This document shows positions 34,586-44,555 of a DNA stretch of 48,264 nucleotides, piece after piece. The DNA is taken from assembly GCA_945889645.1 (NCBI GenBank), contig CAMDCA010000009.1, forward strand, positions 1 to 48,264, written 5' to 3'. Position numbers and translations under genes: made by a program. The notes under the pieces were generated by a model. That model saw only the letters and a list, made by a program, of their open reading frames with translations. It did no database searches and was not told where the DNA came from. The stretch comes from Rhizobium sp. Q54. Its GTDB lineage: Bacteria > Pseudomonadota > Alphaproteobacteria > UBA2966 > CAIVPW01. How positions within the stretch are numbered: position 1 is the first letter of the stretch; each line of letters starts with the position of its first letter.

Positions 34586-35382
34586 CCGGGGTCGGGCTTC
34601 TTCTTGCGATAGCGTCCGGGGCCACCCTCGACGAGGGCTTTGACGACGCCGCGCATGGTGCGGACGTCCTGCTCGGTGAGGCCCGAGCGCTGGAACAAGT
34701 TGCGGATGTTGCGGACCATTCGCGGCGCTTTCTCGGGCGGGTGCCAGAAGCCGGCGGCATCCAGTTCGCGCTCAAGGTGGGCGAAGAAATCCAGTGTCTC
34801 CTGGCTGGTGGCCTTGCCCGAGCGCTTGCCGCGCCGGCGCAGCGGGCCGCGGCTCGACGGCTGCTCGGCGCCCAAGAACCACTCGTAGCCGATCAACAGC
34901 ACCGCGTGTGCGAGGTTGAGGGACGAGAAGCCTGGGTTGGCGGGAATGACGATCACAGCATCGGCCATGGCGATCTCGTCGTTGTGCAGACCGGTGCGCT
35001 CCGGCCCGAACACGACGCCGGTCGGCTCGCCGGCGGCGAGGTGCGCGTGCAGGCGCTTGGCCCCCTCCTCCGGCGACAGCACGAGCTTCGCCATGTCGCG
35101 CGGACGCGCACTCGCGGCATAGACGAACTTCAGGTCGGCGATGGCCTCGGCGGTCGATCCGAACACCCGGGCGCGTTCCGTCACTGCCTCGGCGCCGGAA
35201 CTCGACGCGATGGCGCGTTCGTTGGGCCAGCCCTGGCGCGGCTCGACCAGGCGCAGGTCGGAAAGGCCGAAGTTCAGCATGGCGCGCGCGGCGCTGCCGA
35301 TGTTCTCGCCGAGCTGCGGCCGGATGAGCACCACGGCCGGGCCGCCCAAGGTCAGGGACTGGGAGCGATCGGTGCCCGCCAT
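34582..35382 (-). CDS. trmJ: tRNA 2'-O-methyltransferase TrmJ (SPOUT family)
   Basis: 266 residues from the ATG at 35382. It methylates the ribose of C32/U32 in tRNA. VVLIRPQLGENIGSAARAMLNFG is the conserved SPOUT N-terminus. GVVFGPERTGLHNDEIAMAD and IPANPGFSSLNLAHAVLLIGYEW are motifs 2 and 3 of the knotted SAM-binding domain. A C-terminal helical extension rich in basic residues follows. The gene is 2 bases from rarD upstream. Confidence 0.94.
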   Translation of the reverse strand: MAGTDRSQSLTLGGPAVVLIRPQLGENIGSAARAMLNFGLSDLRLVEPRQGWPNERAIASSSGAEAVTERARVFGSTAEAIADLKFVYAASARPRDMAKLVLSPEEGAKRLHAHLAAGEPTGVVFGPERTGLHNDEIAMADAVIVIPANPGFSSLNLAHAVLLIGYEWFLGAEQPSSRGPLRRRGKRSGKATSQETLDFFAHLERELDAAGFWHPPEKAPRMVRNIRNLFQRSGLTEQDVRTMRGVVKALVEGGPGRYRKKKPDPG

Positions 35383-35384
35383 GG

Positions 35385-36326
35385 CTAGGCCGCCCTTGAG
35401 GCGTGGACGCGCGGCCAGGCGTACAGCGCGACGGCGGCCCAGATGCAGCCAAAGGTCATCAGATCGGCGATAGCGAATGCTTCGCGGAAATACGTCACGG
35501 CCAGGAGGAACTGAATGGAGGGTGACACGAACTGCAGAATGCCGATGGTGGCCAAGCGCATGCGCCGCGCTCCGGCGGTGAACCATACCAGCGGCAGCGC
35601 CGTGGTCACGCCCGCAAGAAACAACGCCAGGCTGAGACCGGGCGTGGCGATGCCGAACGAGAATTCCTCAGCCCACACCAGGTAGGCGATGGCGAACGGC
35701 GCCAACCAGCCGACCTCGATGGCCAGGCCTTCCAGTGCGGCCGGGTGGGCAATCTTGCGCAGGTAGGAGTAGAGCGCGAACGTGACGGCCAGCCACAGCG
35801 CGATCCACGGCAAGGTGCCGAACGCGATCGTATGGTTGACGACGCCGACGATGGCCAACCCTACGGCGGCCTTCTGCGCCCACGACAGACGTTCACGCAG
35901 CAGCACGATGCCGAGCAGCACGCTGAACAGTGGACTGATGAAGTAGCCGAGGCTGGCTTGCAGCACCTGCTCGCGGTTCACGGCAAAGATGAACCCGAGC
36001 CAGTTGGACGCGATCAAAATCGCCGTTGCGGCGAGCAGCACCAGCGCTCGGCGGTCACGTAAATGACTGCGCAGCAGGCGGCCACGATCCTGAATGGCGC
36101 ACAGAACCGCTGCGATCAGCAGCGACCACAGCACGCGATGGGCCAGGACCTCGCCGGCCGGAATCACGCGCAGCTCCTTGTAGAGCAGCGGAATGAAGCC
36201 CCACACCGCGATGGCGCCTAGGGCATAAGCGACACCGGTTCTGCCGCTGCGGCGCGTTGCGGCGTGCGAGACGGCGTCCCATCCCCCGCCGGTGGTGGGC
36301 GAGGGAGGCGTCTGTTCCACCGACAT
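35385..36326 (-). CDS. rarD: RarD-type EamA transporter
   Basis: 313 residues with about ten membrane segments, matching RarD (an EamA/DMT superfamily transporter). GVAYALGAIAVWGFIPLLYK is the first segment with the conserved WGF-P motif. EVLAHRVLWSLLIAAVL and NREQVLQASLGYFISPLF are further RarD hallmarks. The substrate is not established; a link to chloramphenicol sensitivity is reported for some relatives. The ATG at 36326 begins a 20-residue polar lead. It lies 2 bases before trmJ and 2 after the next gene, so the three are probably an operon. Confidence 0.92.
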   Translation of the reverse strand: MSVEQTPPSPTTGGGWDAVSHAATRRSGRTGVAYALGAIAVWGFIPLLYKELRVIPAGEVLAHRVLWSLLIAAVLCAIQDRGRLLRSHLRDRRALVLLAATAILIASNWLGFIFAVNREQVLQASLGYFISPLFSVLLGIVLLRERLSWAQKAAVGLAIVGVVNHTIAFGTLPWIALWLAVTFALYSYLRKIAHPAALEGLAIEVGWLAPFAIAYLVWAEEFSFGIATPGLSLALFLAGVTTALPLVWFTAGARRMRLATIGILQFVSPSIQFLLAVTYFREAFAIADLMTFGCIWAAVALYAWPRVHASRAA

Positions 36327-36328
36327 CG

Positions 36329-36931
36329 CTAGCGCCGGTATTGCTGGTCTAGCATATCGACGACGTTGATGGCGTCGCCGAGATCGCAAGCGGGGGCGCG
36401 TTCGGCCCCCACGTCCAACTCCATGCGGCGCAGCATGGGCTCGCTTTCCTGCACCGCCATGACGGCCGGGCTGAGGAACGACGCCGCCGAATACGACAGG
36501 CCGTTGTGCGGCGCCAACAAGCGCAGGCCACCGCGCGCCTCTTCGTATGAGGCGTAGAAGCTGATGATGCGCAGCACGTACGACGACGGCAGCACGCCGA
36601 TCTTGTCCACCAGGCGCTCGAACAGCAGCGGCGTCGGCGGCATGTTCTCGGCGATGAACTGCTCGGCGAGATCGGAATGGCGCAGAGTCTTCTCGGCCAC
36701 CAGACGCGACACGACGGCCAGCTTGTCGCGCAGCACCACGATCTCGCCATAGAGCGCGGCCAGGATGGCGCGCGTCTCGTTGCGGCGGCGATCCTGCTCG
36801 CGGCGCCGGCCGATGCTGCCGTTCATCAGCATGCCGGCGACGATCAACAGCGCGCCGAGCAGGATGGCGATGCCTTCCTGCCAGTCCCGCAGGGTGTCGA
36901 ACAATGGCGCCAAATATTCGGTCGCGGTCAT
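36329..36931 (-). CDS. Membrane-anchored protein of unknown function
   Basis: 200 residues with one N-terminal membrane segment (about residues 19-36, AILLGALLIVAGMLMNGS), an Arg-rich stretch (GRRREQDRRRNE) and a mostly helical cytosolic part. The positively charged side after the segment implies an N-out orientation. I do not recognise the family. It starts the apparent operon with rarD and trmJ, 2 bases away. The upstream 69 bases to cimA hold no gene. Confidence 0.8.
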   Translation of the reverse strand: MTATEYLAPLFDTLRDWQEGIAILLGALLIVAGMLMNGSIGRRREQDRRRNETRAILAALYGEIVVLRDKLAVVSRLVAEKTLRHSDLAEQFIAENMPPTPLLFERLVDKIGVLPSSYVLRIISFYASYEEARGGLRLLAPHNGLSYSAASFLSPAVMAVQESEPMLRRMELDVGAERAPACDLGDAINVVDMLDQQYRR

Positions 36932-37000
36932 GGTCTAGTCGGGCCTCACGGGCCCATGCTAGCGCGTGGCGAGGGATCGCACGAGGCGGTCCGTGGGCCG

Positions 37001-38620
37001 CTACTCCGCCGCCTTCACCACCCCGGCCGGGGCGCCTTCGCGGAACAGCTTGTAGACGATCGCGTCAAACAGGGCCTGGAACGACGCGTCGATGATGTTG
37101 GGCGAAACGCCGACCGTGCTCCAGCGGTGGCCGCGGCCGTCGCGGCTCTCGATCATCACGCGAGTCACGGCGCCGGTGCCTTGGGTCAAGATGCGCACCT
37201 TATAGTCGACCAGTTCAAGGTCGGAGAGGTACGCCGAGTACTTGCCGAGTTCCTTGCGCAGCGCCTGATCGAGGGCGTTGACCGGGCCGTTGCCCTCGCC
37301 GACCGAGACCAGGGTCTCGCCGTCCACCACGCTCTTCACCATCGCGTCCGAGGTGGTGACGACTTCGCCGCGCACGGTGTAGCGGCGCTCGACGATGACG
37401 CGGAAGGTGGCGACGCGGAAGTACTCCGGGAGGCGGTCCAACGCGCGCAGGGCCATGAGTTCGAAGCTCGCCTCCGCATCGTCGAACGCATAGCCGAGGT
37501 GCTCGCGCTCCTTCATGTCGGCGATGAGCTTGGTGAGGCGCGGATCGTCGCCGCTGACCTCGATGCCGGCTTCCTTCAGGCGCATCACCACGTTGGCCCG
37601 GCCGGCCTGATCCGACACCAGCACGTGGCGGCGGTTGCCGACCGTTTCCGGCGCGACGTGCTCGTAGGTGCGCGGGTCCTTGGCGACCGCCGAGCCGTGC
37701 AGGCCGCCCTTGTGGGCGAACGCGGCATCGCCGACGTAGGGCGCGTGGATGTTGGGCGCGCGGTTGAGGCGCTCGTCCAGCAGGCGCGAGACGTGGGTCA
37801 GGTGGCGCAACCCATCGGGGCTGACGCCCGTCTCGAAGCGATCGCAGAACTCCGGCTTCAGCAGCAGGGTCGGGATGATCGACACCAGGTTGGCATTGCC
37901 GCAGCGCTCGCCGATGCCGTTCAGCGTGCCCTGGACGTGGCGCACGCCGGCGTGCACGGCCGCCAGGCTGTTGGCGACGGCGTTATCCGTGTCGTTCTGC
38001 GCGTGGATACCGAGGTGATCGCCCGGGATGTGCTTGGCTACTTCGCGCACGATGCGCTCGACCTCGTGGGGCAGCGTGCCGCCGTTAGTGTCGCACAGCA
38101 CGACCCAGCGTGCGCCAGCCGCCAGCGCAGCGTGCGCGCATTCCAGCGTGAAGGCCGGGTTGGCCTTGTAGCCGTCGAAGAAGTGCTCGCAATCGAGTAG
38201 CGCCTCGCGGCCGCGCGCCACCGTGGCGGCGACGCTTTCGGCGATGAGCTTGACCGCTTCCGTGGTCGTCGTGCCCAAGGCGATGTCGACGTGCCAGTCC
38301 CAGGTCTTGCCGACCAGACAAGTTGCGGGAACCTCGGCATCGAGCACCGTCTTAAGACCCGGATCGTTCGATACGCTGCGGCCGGGCCGGCGCGTCATGC
38401 CGAACGCCGTCAGCTTGGCGTGGCGCAGCTTGGGTGGATCGGCGAAGAACGCGGTGTCGGTCGGGTTGGCGCCGGGCCAGCCGCCCTCGACATAATCGAG
38501 GCCGATGCCGTCGAGCGCCTCGGCGATGGCGCGCTTGTCCTCGACACTGAAATCGACGCCCTGGCTTTGATTGCCATCGCGCAGGGTCGTGTCGAACAGG
38601 TAGAGGCGTTCGCGCTTCAT
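37001..38620 (-). CDS. cimA: Citramalate synthase
   Basis: 539 residues. The N-terminal TIM barrel starts LYLFDTTLRDGNQSQGVDF, the DxxLRDG signature of the isopropylmalate/citramalate/homocitrate synthase family, and LCDTNGGTLPHEV and GIHAQNDTDNAVAN are metal- and substrate-binding. The C-terminal regulatory LeuA dimer domain is present (about residues 395-530). The family form is CimA, condensing pyruvate and acetyl-CoA to citramalate for isoleucine synthesis. The ATG at 38620 overlaps the cysS stop (ATGA). Confidence 0.93.
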   Translation of the reverse strand: MKRERLYLFDTTLRDGNQSQGVDFSVEDKRAIAEALDGIGLDYVEGGWPGANPTDTAFFADPPKLRHAKLTAFGMTRRPGRSVSNDPGLKTVLDAEVPATCLVGKTWDWHVDIALGTTTTEAVKLIAESVAATVARGREALLDCEHFFDGYKANPAFTLECAHAALAAGARWVVLCDTNGGTLPHEVERIVREVAKHIPGDHLGIHAQNDTDNAVANSLAAVHAGVRHVQGTLNGIGERCGNANLVSIIPTLLLKPEFCDRFETGVSPDGLRHLTHVSRLLDERLNRAPNIHAPYVGDAAFAHKGGLHGSAVAKDPRTYEHVAPETVGNRRHVLVSDQAGRANVVMRLKEAGIEVSGDDPRLTKLIADMKEREHLGYAFDDAEASFELMALRALDRLPEYFRVATFRVIVERRYTVRGEVVTTSDAMVKSVVDGETLVSVGEGNGPVNALDQALRKELGKYSAYLSDLELVDYKVRILTQGTGAVTRVMIESRDGRGHRWSTVGVSPNIIDASFQALFDAIVYKLFREGAPAGVVKAAE

Positions 38621-39954
38621 GCGCGCCTCCATGTGGTTCCGTTGGCCGAGTCTTCGAGCACTATCTTCCTGGTGTCCAGCACCGCACGGATACGATCCGC
38701 CTCGGCGAAATTCTTGGCCTTCTTGGCCGCAGCACGCTGGGCGATGAGCGCCTCGATCTCGGCGCCCTCGCCGCCCGCATCGCCACGGAACCACGCTTCG
38801 CCGCCCTTGGCGAGGACTCCCATCACCTCGGCGGAGGCCTTGAGAGCCGCCTTGGCACCCGCATCGCCGGCCAAGGCCGCATCCGCCAACCCATGCAGCC
38901 GGGCAATGGCCTGCGGAGTATTGAGGTCGTCGTCGAGGGCGGCAAGGAACTGCGCGTCCGGCGCACCGGCGTGAGCATCGCCGGCCGCGCGGTACCAGCG
39001 GTCGAGCGCCTTTTTGGACTGCTCGATGACCTCGTCGGTCCAGTCGAGGCCCTGGCGATAGTGGGCCGACAGCAGCGTCAGGCGGATGGTCTCGCCATCA
39101 TGCTTGGCCAGCAGGTCGCTGACCGAAACCACGTTGCCGACCGACTTGGCCATCTTCTCGCCGCGTACCGTGATGAAGCCGTTGTGGACCCAGGTGCGCG
39201 CCAACGGCGCGCCGTCGTGGGCGCAGGTGCTTTGGGCGATCTCGTTCTCGTGGTGCGGAAAGATCAGATCCTGGCCGCCGCCGTGAATGTCAAAGGTGAC
39301 GCCGAGATACTTCTCTGCCATCGCCGAGCACTCGATGTGCCAGCCGGGGCGGCCGCGGCCCCAGGGAGAATCCCAGCCGGGTTGCTCCGGAGTGGACGGC
39401 TTCCACAGCACGAAGTCGGTGGGGTCGCGCTTGTAAGCGGCAACGTCAACGCGCGCGCCAGCGACGATGCCGTCGCGATCCTGGCGCGACAACTGGCCGT
39501 AGTGCGGATCAAACGGCACGTCGAACAGCACGGTGTTCTGCGTGACGTAAGCATGGCCCTTGGCGATGAGCGCCTGGATCATGGCGATCATCTCTGGGAT
39601 GTGCTCGGTAGCGCGCGGCTGCACGTCGGGAGCCTGCGCACCAAGAGCCGCCATGTGCTGTTGGAAGGCGGCGGAGGTACGGGCGGTGAGCGCGGCGATC
39701 CCCTCGCCGTTGCGCTTGGCGGCGTCCATGATCTTGTCGTCGACGTCGGTGATGTTACGGACGTAGGTGACTTGCTTGTAGGCGCGCCGCAGCACGCGCA
39801 CCAAGAGGTCAAACACCACGACCATGCGCGCGTTGCCGATGTGGGCGAAGTCGTGCACCGTCGGCCCGCACGCGTAGATGCCGACTGCGTCCGGCCGCAT
39901 CGGGCGGAACGGTTCCTTCTGGTGCGTCAGGCTGTTGTAGAGCGCGAGCGCCAT
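38617..39954 (-). CDS. cysS: Cysteinyl-tRNA synthetase
   Basis: 445 residues. A class I synthetase. The HIGH motif is HIGN in [15 protein letters not shown], and the KMSKS-type motif is [10 protein letters not shown]. The zinc site opens with Cys in [10 protein letters not shown] and continues around WHIECSAM and [10 protein letters not shown]. Its stop overlaps the start of cimA, and the start lies one base after the gltX stop, so the three are translated in series. Confidence 0.97.
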   Translation of the reverse strand: MALALYNSLTHQKEPFRPMRPDAVGIYACGPTVHDFAHIGNARMVVVFDLLVRVLRRAYKQVTYVRNITDVDDKIMDAAKRNGEGIAALTARTSAAFQQHMAALGAQAPDVQPRATEHIPEMIAMIQALIAKGHAYVTQNTVLFDVPFDPHYGQLSRQDRDGIVAGARVDVAAYKRDPTDFVLWKPSTPEQPGWDSPWGRGRPGWHIECSAMAEKYLGVTFDIHGGGQDLIFPHHENEIAQSTCAHDGAPLARTWVHNGFITVRGEKMAKSVGNVVSVSDLLAKHDGETIRLTLLSAHYRQGLDWTDEVIEQSKKALDRWYRAAGDAHAGAPDAQFLAALDDDLNTPQAIARLHGLADAALAGDAGAKAALKASAEVMGVLAKGGEAWFRGDAGGEGAEIEALIAQRAAAKKAKNFAEADRIRAVLDTRKIVLEDSANGTTWRRA

Positions 39955-39955
39955 C

Positions 39956-41296
39956 TCAGGCCGCCTCGCCGCGCAGCCGGGCCAGGGCGCGATCGCGTCC
40001 GATCAGTGGCAGCATCGCCTTCATCTCCGGCCCCGTTTCGCGCCCCGTGAGCGCCAGCCGCAGCGGATGGAACAGCGCGCGGCCCTTGGTTCCGGTAGCA
40101 CCCGCCACAGCAGCCGTCCAGCCGCCCCAGGTCTGGTCGTTCCACGGTTCGGCGGGCAACAGGTCGGCAGCGCGGGCGGCGAACGCGGCATCTTCCATGC
40201 GGCCGCGCAGCGAACCACGCACCACCGCGACCCAATCCTCGATGTCGCGGAGGGTGGCGAGGTTGCCGCGCACGGCCTGCCAGAAGGCCACCGGATGGGC
40301 GAGTTGGAAGCGTACCAGCCGGTCGCTGACCGCCGCATACGGCAGGTGGTGCAACACCTTGGCGTTGTGGGCGCGCAACTCATTCGCATCGAAGTGCGCC
40401 GGCGCCCGGCCAAAGCGGGTTAGGTCGAACCCCTCCACCAGTTCCGCCAAGTCGCCGCGCGGCTCGATCGGATCGGAAGTGCCGAGGCGCGCCAGGAACG
40501 ATGCGATCGCCATCGGCTCGATGCCGTCGGCGCGCATCTCGTCCAAACTGAGTGCGCCGAGACGCTTGGAGAGCTTCTCGCCCTCCTTGCCGACCAGCAA
40601 CGCGAAGTGTGCGAACACCGGGGCGGCCGCGCCGAGTGCGGCGAAGAGCTGCAACTGCGGCACGGTATTCATCAGGTGCTCGTCGCCACGGATGACATGC
40701 GTGATACGCAGGTCGGCGTCGTCCACCACCGAGGTGAACACGTACAGCGGCGTGCCGTCCTCGCGCACCAGCACCGGGTCGCTGAGCGATTCGGCCGGCA
40801 CCTGCATGTCGCCGTGAATGACGTCGGCCCAGCGCGTCACGCCGGGCGTCAGCTTGAAGCGCCAGTGCGGCTTGCGCCCCTCGGCTTCGAGCGTGGCGCG
40901 CTCGGCGCCGGACAGACGCAGCGCGGCGCGGTCATAGACCGGCGGGCGGCCGGCGTTGAGCTGGGACTTGCGCTTGAGCGATAGTTCCTCGGCGCTCTCA
41001 TAGGCCGGGTACACGTGTCCCGAGGCCTTGAGCTGCTCCAGCGCCTCGCGGTAGCGCGCGAGACGGTCCGACTGGCGCACGCGCGCGTCCCAATCCAGCC
41101 CGAGCCACGTCAGGTCGGCTTCGATCACGGTGACGAATTCCTCCCGAGAACGCTCGGCATCCGTATCGTCGTGGCGCAGCAGGAAGGTGCCACCGTGCTT
41201 GCGCGCGAACAGCCAGTTCAACACGGCCGGCCGCGCGTTGCCCATGTGCAGGCGGCCGGTAGGCGACGGGGCAAAGCGGACGGCGACGGGTGCCAT
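39956..41296 (-). CDS. gltX: Glutamyl-tRNA synthetase
   Basis: 446 residues from the ATG at 41296. The HIGH motif is HMGN in [21 protein letters not shown], and the KMSKS-type motif is KLSKR in [16 protein letters not shown]. Alphaproteobacteria often have two GltX proteins, one being a GluQ/Glu-mischarging form; I cannot tell which this is from sequence alone. The start overlaps the nadE stop by one base (ATGA) and the stop is one base from cysS. Confidence 0.95.
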   Translation of the reverse strand: MAPVAVRFAPSPTGRLHMGNARPAVLNWLFARKHGGTFLLRHDDTDAERSREEFVTVIEADLTWLGLDWDARVRQSDRLARYREALEQLKASGHVYPAYESAEELSLKRKSQLNAGRPPVYDRAALRLSGAERATLEAEGRKPHWRFKLTPGVTRWADVIHGDMQVPAESLSDPVLVREDGTPLYVFTSVVDDADLRITHVIRGDEHLMNTVPQLQLFAALGAAAPVFAHFALLVGKEGEKLSKRLGALSLDEMRADGIEPMAIASFLARLGTSDPIEPRGDLAELVEGFDLTRFGRAPAHFDANELRAHNAKVLHHLPYAAVSDRLVRFQLAHPVAFWQAVRGNLATLRDIEDWVAVVRGSLRGRMEDAAFAARAADLLPAEPWNDQTWGGWTAAVAGATGTKGRALFHPLRLALTGRETGPEMKAMLPLIGRDRALARLRGEAA

Positions 41297-42978
41297 CACT
41301 TGCGGCCGGGTGTCGGCCCCTCGCGGAAACGGTTGGTGATCGGATAGCGGCGGTCGCGGCCAAAGGCGCGGCGCGTCACGCGCACGCCGGGCGCCGCCTG
41401 GCGGCGCTTGTATTCGGCGCCGTACAGCAATGCCTCGACCTTGATGACCGTCGGCAACTTGTGGCCTGCCTTGACGATGTCAGCGACCGGCAACTCTTCC
41501 TCGACCAGGCCGCGCAGGATATCGTCGAGCACGTCGTACGGCGGCAGCGTGTCGCTGTCCTTCTGGTGCGCCTTGAGTTCGGCGGTCGGTTCCTTGCTCA
41601 GCATGCGCTCCGGAATCACCGCGCCGGCCGGGCCCTGGCCGCTTTCGGGGACCCGCGTGTTGCGCCAGCGCGCCAGCTTGTAGACGTTGGTCTTATAGAC
41701 GTCCTTGAGCACCGAGTAGCCGCCGGCCATGTCGCCGTACAGCGTGGCGTAGCCGACCGCGAGTTCCGACTTGTTGCCGGTGGTGAGCAGCAGGTAGCCG
41801 AACTTGTTCGACAAGGCCATCAAGCTGACCGCGCGGGCACGGGCCTGCAGGTTCTCTTCGGTGATGTCGGCGGAACGGCCGGCGAACACGCCCTTCAACA
41901 TCGCGTTGAAGGCGTTGACCGCCGGCGCGATGGGAATCGCCGCGTAGCGCACACCCAAGGCCGACGCGCAGGCGGCCGCGTCATCAAGGCTTTCGCGCGA
42001 GGTGTAGTCGAACGGCAGCATGACGCAGTGGACGTTGTCCGCACCGAGCGCGTCCGCCGCAATCGCCGCTGTCAATCCGGAGTCGATGCCGCCGGAGAAC
42101 CCGAGCAGCACGCCCTCGAAGCCATTCTTGGCAGTGTAGTCGCGCAGGCCGAGCATGAGCGCCTGATAAGTCGCTTCCTCGGTCCCGGCATGCGGGGCCA
42201 CCGTAGCGGGCGTGCACTGCCACTTGGCGCCCGTCTTGCGCCAGCCGGTCACCATCTTGTCGGCGCGGAACGACTTGGTGCGCGCAATCACCTTGCCGTC
42301 CGCGTTCATGGCGAACGAGTCGCCGTCAAAGACCAATTCATCCTGGGCGCCGACCTGATTCACGTACAGCAGCGGCAACGCCGCTTCTTTCACGCGCAGC
42401 GCCGCAGCGGCAGCGCGGTCGGCCTGCTGGTTGATGTCGAACGGCGAGGCGTTGATGACGACGAGAATCTCCGCGCCGCCCTTTTTGAGCGCGGCGGCAA
42501 CCGGCGGCGACCACATGTCCTCGCACACCATCACGCCGAGCTTGGTGCCCTTGAACAGCACCGGAGCCGGCAACGGACCGGCGGCGAACACGCGCTTTTC
42601 GTCGAACACCGTGTAGTTGGGCAGGTCGTGCTTGTACTGGCGCACGACAATGGCACCCTCGTGGACCAGCACGGCGGCGTTGTAGAGGCGGCCGTCCTTT
42701 TCGTCACGCCACGGGCAGCCGACCAGCAGGCCCGGCCCACCCGCGCTGGTGGCACGGACGATGCGGTCCAAGCGTTCGCGCACCGCAGCGTCGAACGCCG
42801 GGCGCATGACCAGGTCCTCGGGCGGATAGCCGGTGATGCACAGCTCCGGCGCCACGACCAGATCGGCGCGGATGCCGGCAGCTTCGCGCCAAACAGCCAG
42901 CACCGCATCGACGTTGCGATCGAGATCGCCAACGGTCGGGTTGATCTGGGCGATGACGATGGAAAGGGCGTCGGCCAT
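41296..42978 (-). CDS. nadE: Glutamine-dependent NAD+ synthetase
   Basis: 560 residues. The N-terminal nitrilase-type glutaminase domain (about 1-260) has the catalytic Cys in [10 protein letters not shown], Glu in [13 protein letters not shown] and Lys in QYKHDLPNY. The C-terminal synthetase domain (about 280-560) has the PP-loop GFSGGIDSG. It makes NAD from nicotinic acid adenine dinucleotide with glutamine as nitrogen source. Its end overlaps gltX by one base. NadK, which uses its product, is also in the window but far away. Confidence 0.96.
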   Translation of the reverse strand: MADALSIVIAQINPTVGDLDRNVDAVLAVWREAAGIRADLVVAPELCITGYPPEDLVMRPAFDAAVRERLDRIVRATSAGGPGLLVGCPWRDEKDGRLYNAAVLVHEGAIVVRQYKHDLPNYTVFDEKRVFAAGPLPAPVLFKGTKLGVMVCEDMWSPPVAAALKKGGAEILVVINASPFDINQQADRAAAAALRVKEAALPLLYVNQVGAQDELVFDGDSFAMNADGKVIARTKSFRADKMVTGWRKTGAKWQCTPATVAPHAGTEEATYQALMLGLRDYTAKNGFEGVLLGFSGGIDSGLTAAIAADALGADNVHCVMLPFDYTSRESLDDAAACASALGVRYAAIPIAPAVNAFNAMLKGVFAGRSADITEENLQARARAVSLMALSNKFGYLLLTTGNKSELAVGYATLYGDMAGGYSVLKDVYKTNVYKLARWRNTRVPESGQGPAGAVIPERMLSKEPTAELKAHQKDSDTLPPYDVLDDILRGLVEEELPVADIVKAGHKLPTVIKVEALLYGAEYKRRQAAPGVRVTRRAFGRDRRYPITNRFREGPTPGRK

Positions 42979-43015
42979 CGACAGAAAGGCTCAGGTCCGG
43001 AACAAGCGGCCCGCT

Positions 43016-43034
43016 CCCGCCCGGTGTGGGCGGG
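43016..43034 (-). terminator. Hairpin between aroG and nadE
   Basis: CCCGCCC (43016-43022) and GGGCGGG (43028-43034) form a 7-bp stem with a five-base loop in the 77-base gap after aroG. There is no T-run, so it may be a weak terminator or an RNA-stabilising end. Confidence 0.4.
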
Positions 43035-43055
43035 GCGACGCGGGTGCGAGGCGGA

Positions 43056-44438
43056 TCAGGATGCCTCGGCGACCTTGGGCATGGAAGCGCCACGCTGCGC
43101 CTTCAGAGTCTCGGCGACCATGAAGGCGAGCTCCAGGCTCTGCGAGGCGTTGAGGCGTGGGTCGCAATGGGTGTGATAGCGGTCCGACAGCGAGCTTTCG
43201 GTGATCGCCTGGGCGCCACCGAGGCATTCGGTGACGTCCTGGCCGGTGAGCTCGAAGTGCACGCCACCCGGATACGTGCCCTCGGCGCGGTGCACCGCGA
43301 AGACGTCGCGTACCTCGCCCAGGATGCGGTCGAAGGAGCGGGTCTTGTAGCCGGTCTCGGACGTCTGCGTGTTGCCGTGCATGGGATCGCATACCCAGGC
43401 AACCTTGTGCCCGGCGCGCTGCACGGCGCGGATCATCTGCGGCAGATACTCCTGCACCTTGCCGGTGCCGAAGCGCGTGATCAGCGTCAGGCGGCCCGCT
43501 TCGTTGCGCGGATTCAGGATGTCGATCAGCTTCAGCAGGTTCTCGGGCCTGGTGCTCGGCCCCACCTTGACGCCGACCGGGTTGCAGATGCCGCGCAGGA
43601 ATTCGATGTGCGCGCTGTCGAGGTCGCGCGTGCGATCACCGACCCACAGCATGTGCGCCGAGGTGTCGTACCAATCGCCGGAGGTCGAATCGACGCGCGT
43701 CAGCGCCTCCTCGTAGCCGAGCAGCAGCGCCTCATGCGAGGTGTAGAACTCGGTCTCGCGCAGGCCGGGCGACGTGTTCGAATCGATGCCGCACGCTTCC
43801 ATGAACGCGAGCGCCTCGGTGGTGCGGTTGGCGAGGTCGCGGAACTTCTCGCCCACCGGGCTCGACGAAACGAAGCCCAGCGTCCAGCGATGTACGCGAT
43901 GCAGGTCGGCGTAGCCGCCGGTAGCGAACGCGCGCAGGAGGTTCAGCGTCGCCGCCGACTGGCTGTAGGCGCGGATCTGACGTTGCGGATCGGGGATGCG
44001 CGCCTCGGGCGTGAACTCGATGCCGTTGACGATGTCGCCGCGGTAGGCCGGCAACTCAACGCCGTTGCGGCGCTCGGTCGGCTGGGTGCGTGGCTTGGCG
44101 AACTGGCCGGCCAGGCGGCCGACCTTCACCACCGGCACCGACGCGGCGAACGTCAGCACGACGGCCATCTGCAGGATGACGCGGAAGGTGTCGCGGATAT
44201 TGTCGGCGGTGAACTCGGCGAAGCTCTCGGCGCAGTCGCCGCCCTGAAGCAGGAACGACTTGCCGTCGGCGACCTTGGCCAGATGCGCCTTGAGCTTGCG
44301 CGCCTCGCCGGCGAACACCAGAGGCGGATAGCGGCGCAGCTCGGCCTCGACGCGCGTCAGCGCCGCCGCGTCCGGATACGCCGGAGCCTGCAAGAGCGGC
44401 TTGGCTCGCCAGCTGTCAGGGGTCCAGGTGCGCTTCAT
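43056..44438 (-). CDS. aroG: Class II (plant-type) DAHP synthase
   Basis: 460 residues. It condenses phosphoenolpyruvate and erythrose 4-phosphate to start aromatic synthesis. Metal ligands are Cys in [14 protein letters not shown], His in DPMHGNTQT, Glu in [13 protein letters not shown] and Asp in [14 protein letters not shown]. The [21 protein letters not shown] start is standard for type II enzymes. It is regulated in other bacteria by aromatic amino acids or chorismate mutase partners. It lies 77 bases upstream of nadE. Confidence 0.96.
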   Translation of the reverse strand: MKRTWTPDSWRAKPLLQAPAYPDAAALTRVEAELRRYPPLVFAGEARKLKAHLAKVADGKSFLLQGGDCAESFAEFTADNIRDTFRVILQMAVVLTFAASVPVVKVGRLAGQFAKPRTQPTERRNGVELPAYRGDIVNGIEFTPEARIPDPQRQIRAYSQSAATLNLLRAFATGGYADLHRVHRWTLGFVSSSPVGEKFRDLANRTTEALAFMEACGIDSNTSPGLRETEFYTSHEALLLGYEEALTRVDSTSGDWYDTSAHMLWVGDRTRDLDSAHIEFLRGICNPVGVKVGPSTRPENLLKLIDILNPRNEAGRLTLITRFGTGKVQEYLPQMIRAVQRAGHKVAWVCDPMHGNTQTSETGYKTRSFDRILGEVRDVFAVHRAEGTYPGGVHFELTGQDVTECLGGAQAITESSLSDRYHTHCDPRLNASQSLELAFMVAETLKAQRGASMPKVAEAS

Positions 44439-44555
44439 CGTTCCGTGTCCGTACCCGCCGGAATCCGCCGTCTATACGCCGGAAGGCGGCGGATTGCCAG
44501 CCATCGGGCGCGCGTTCGGCCTTGGCCGGTTAGCTGGGGCGACCGGACCCCAAGG

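Noticed and set aside
41290-43176. A long plus-strand frame across nadE
   Set aside because: Antisense to nadE, with no recognisable domain and a composition typical of shadow frames. Similar long frames opposite cysS, aroG/gor and glmS were rejected for the same reason.
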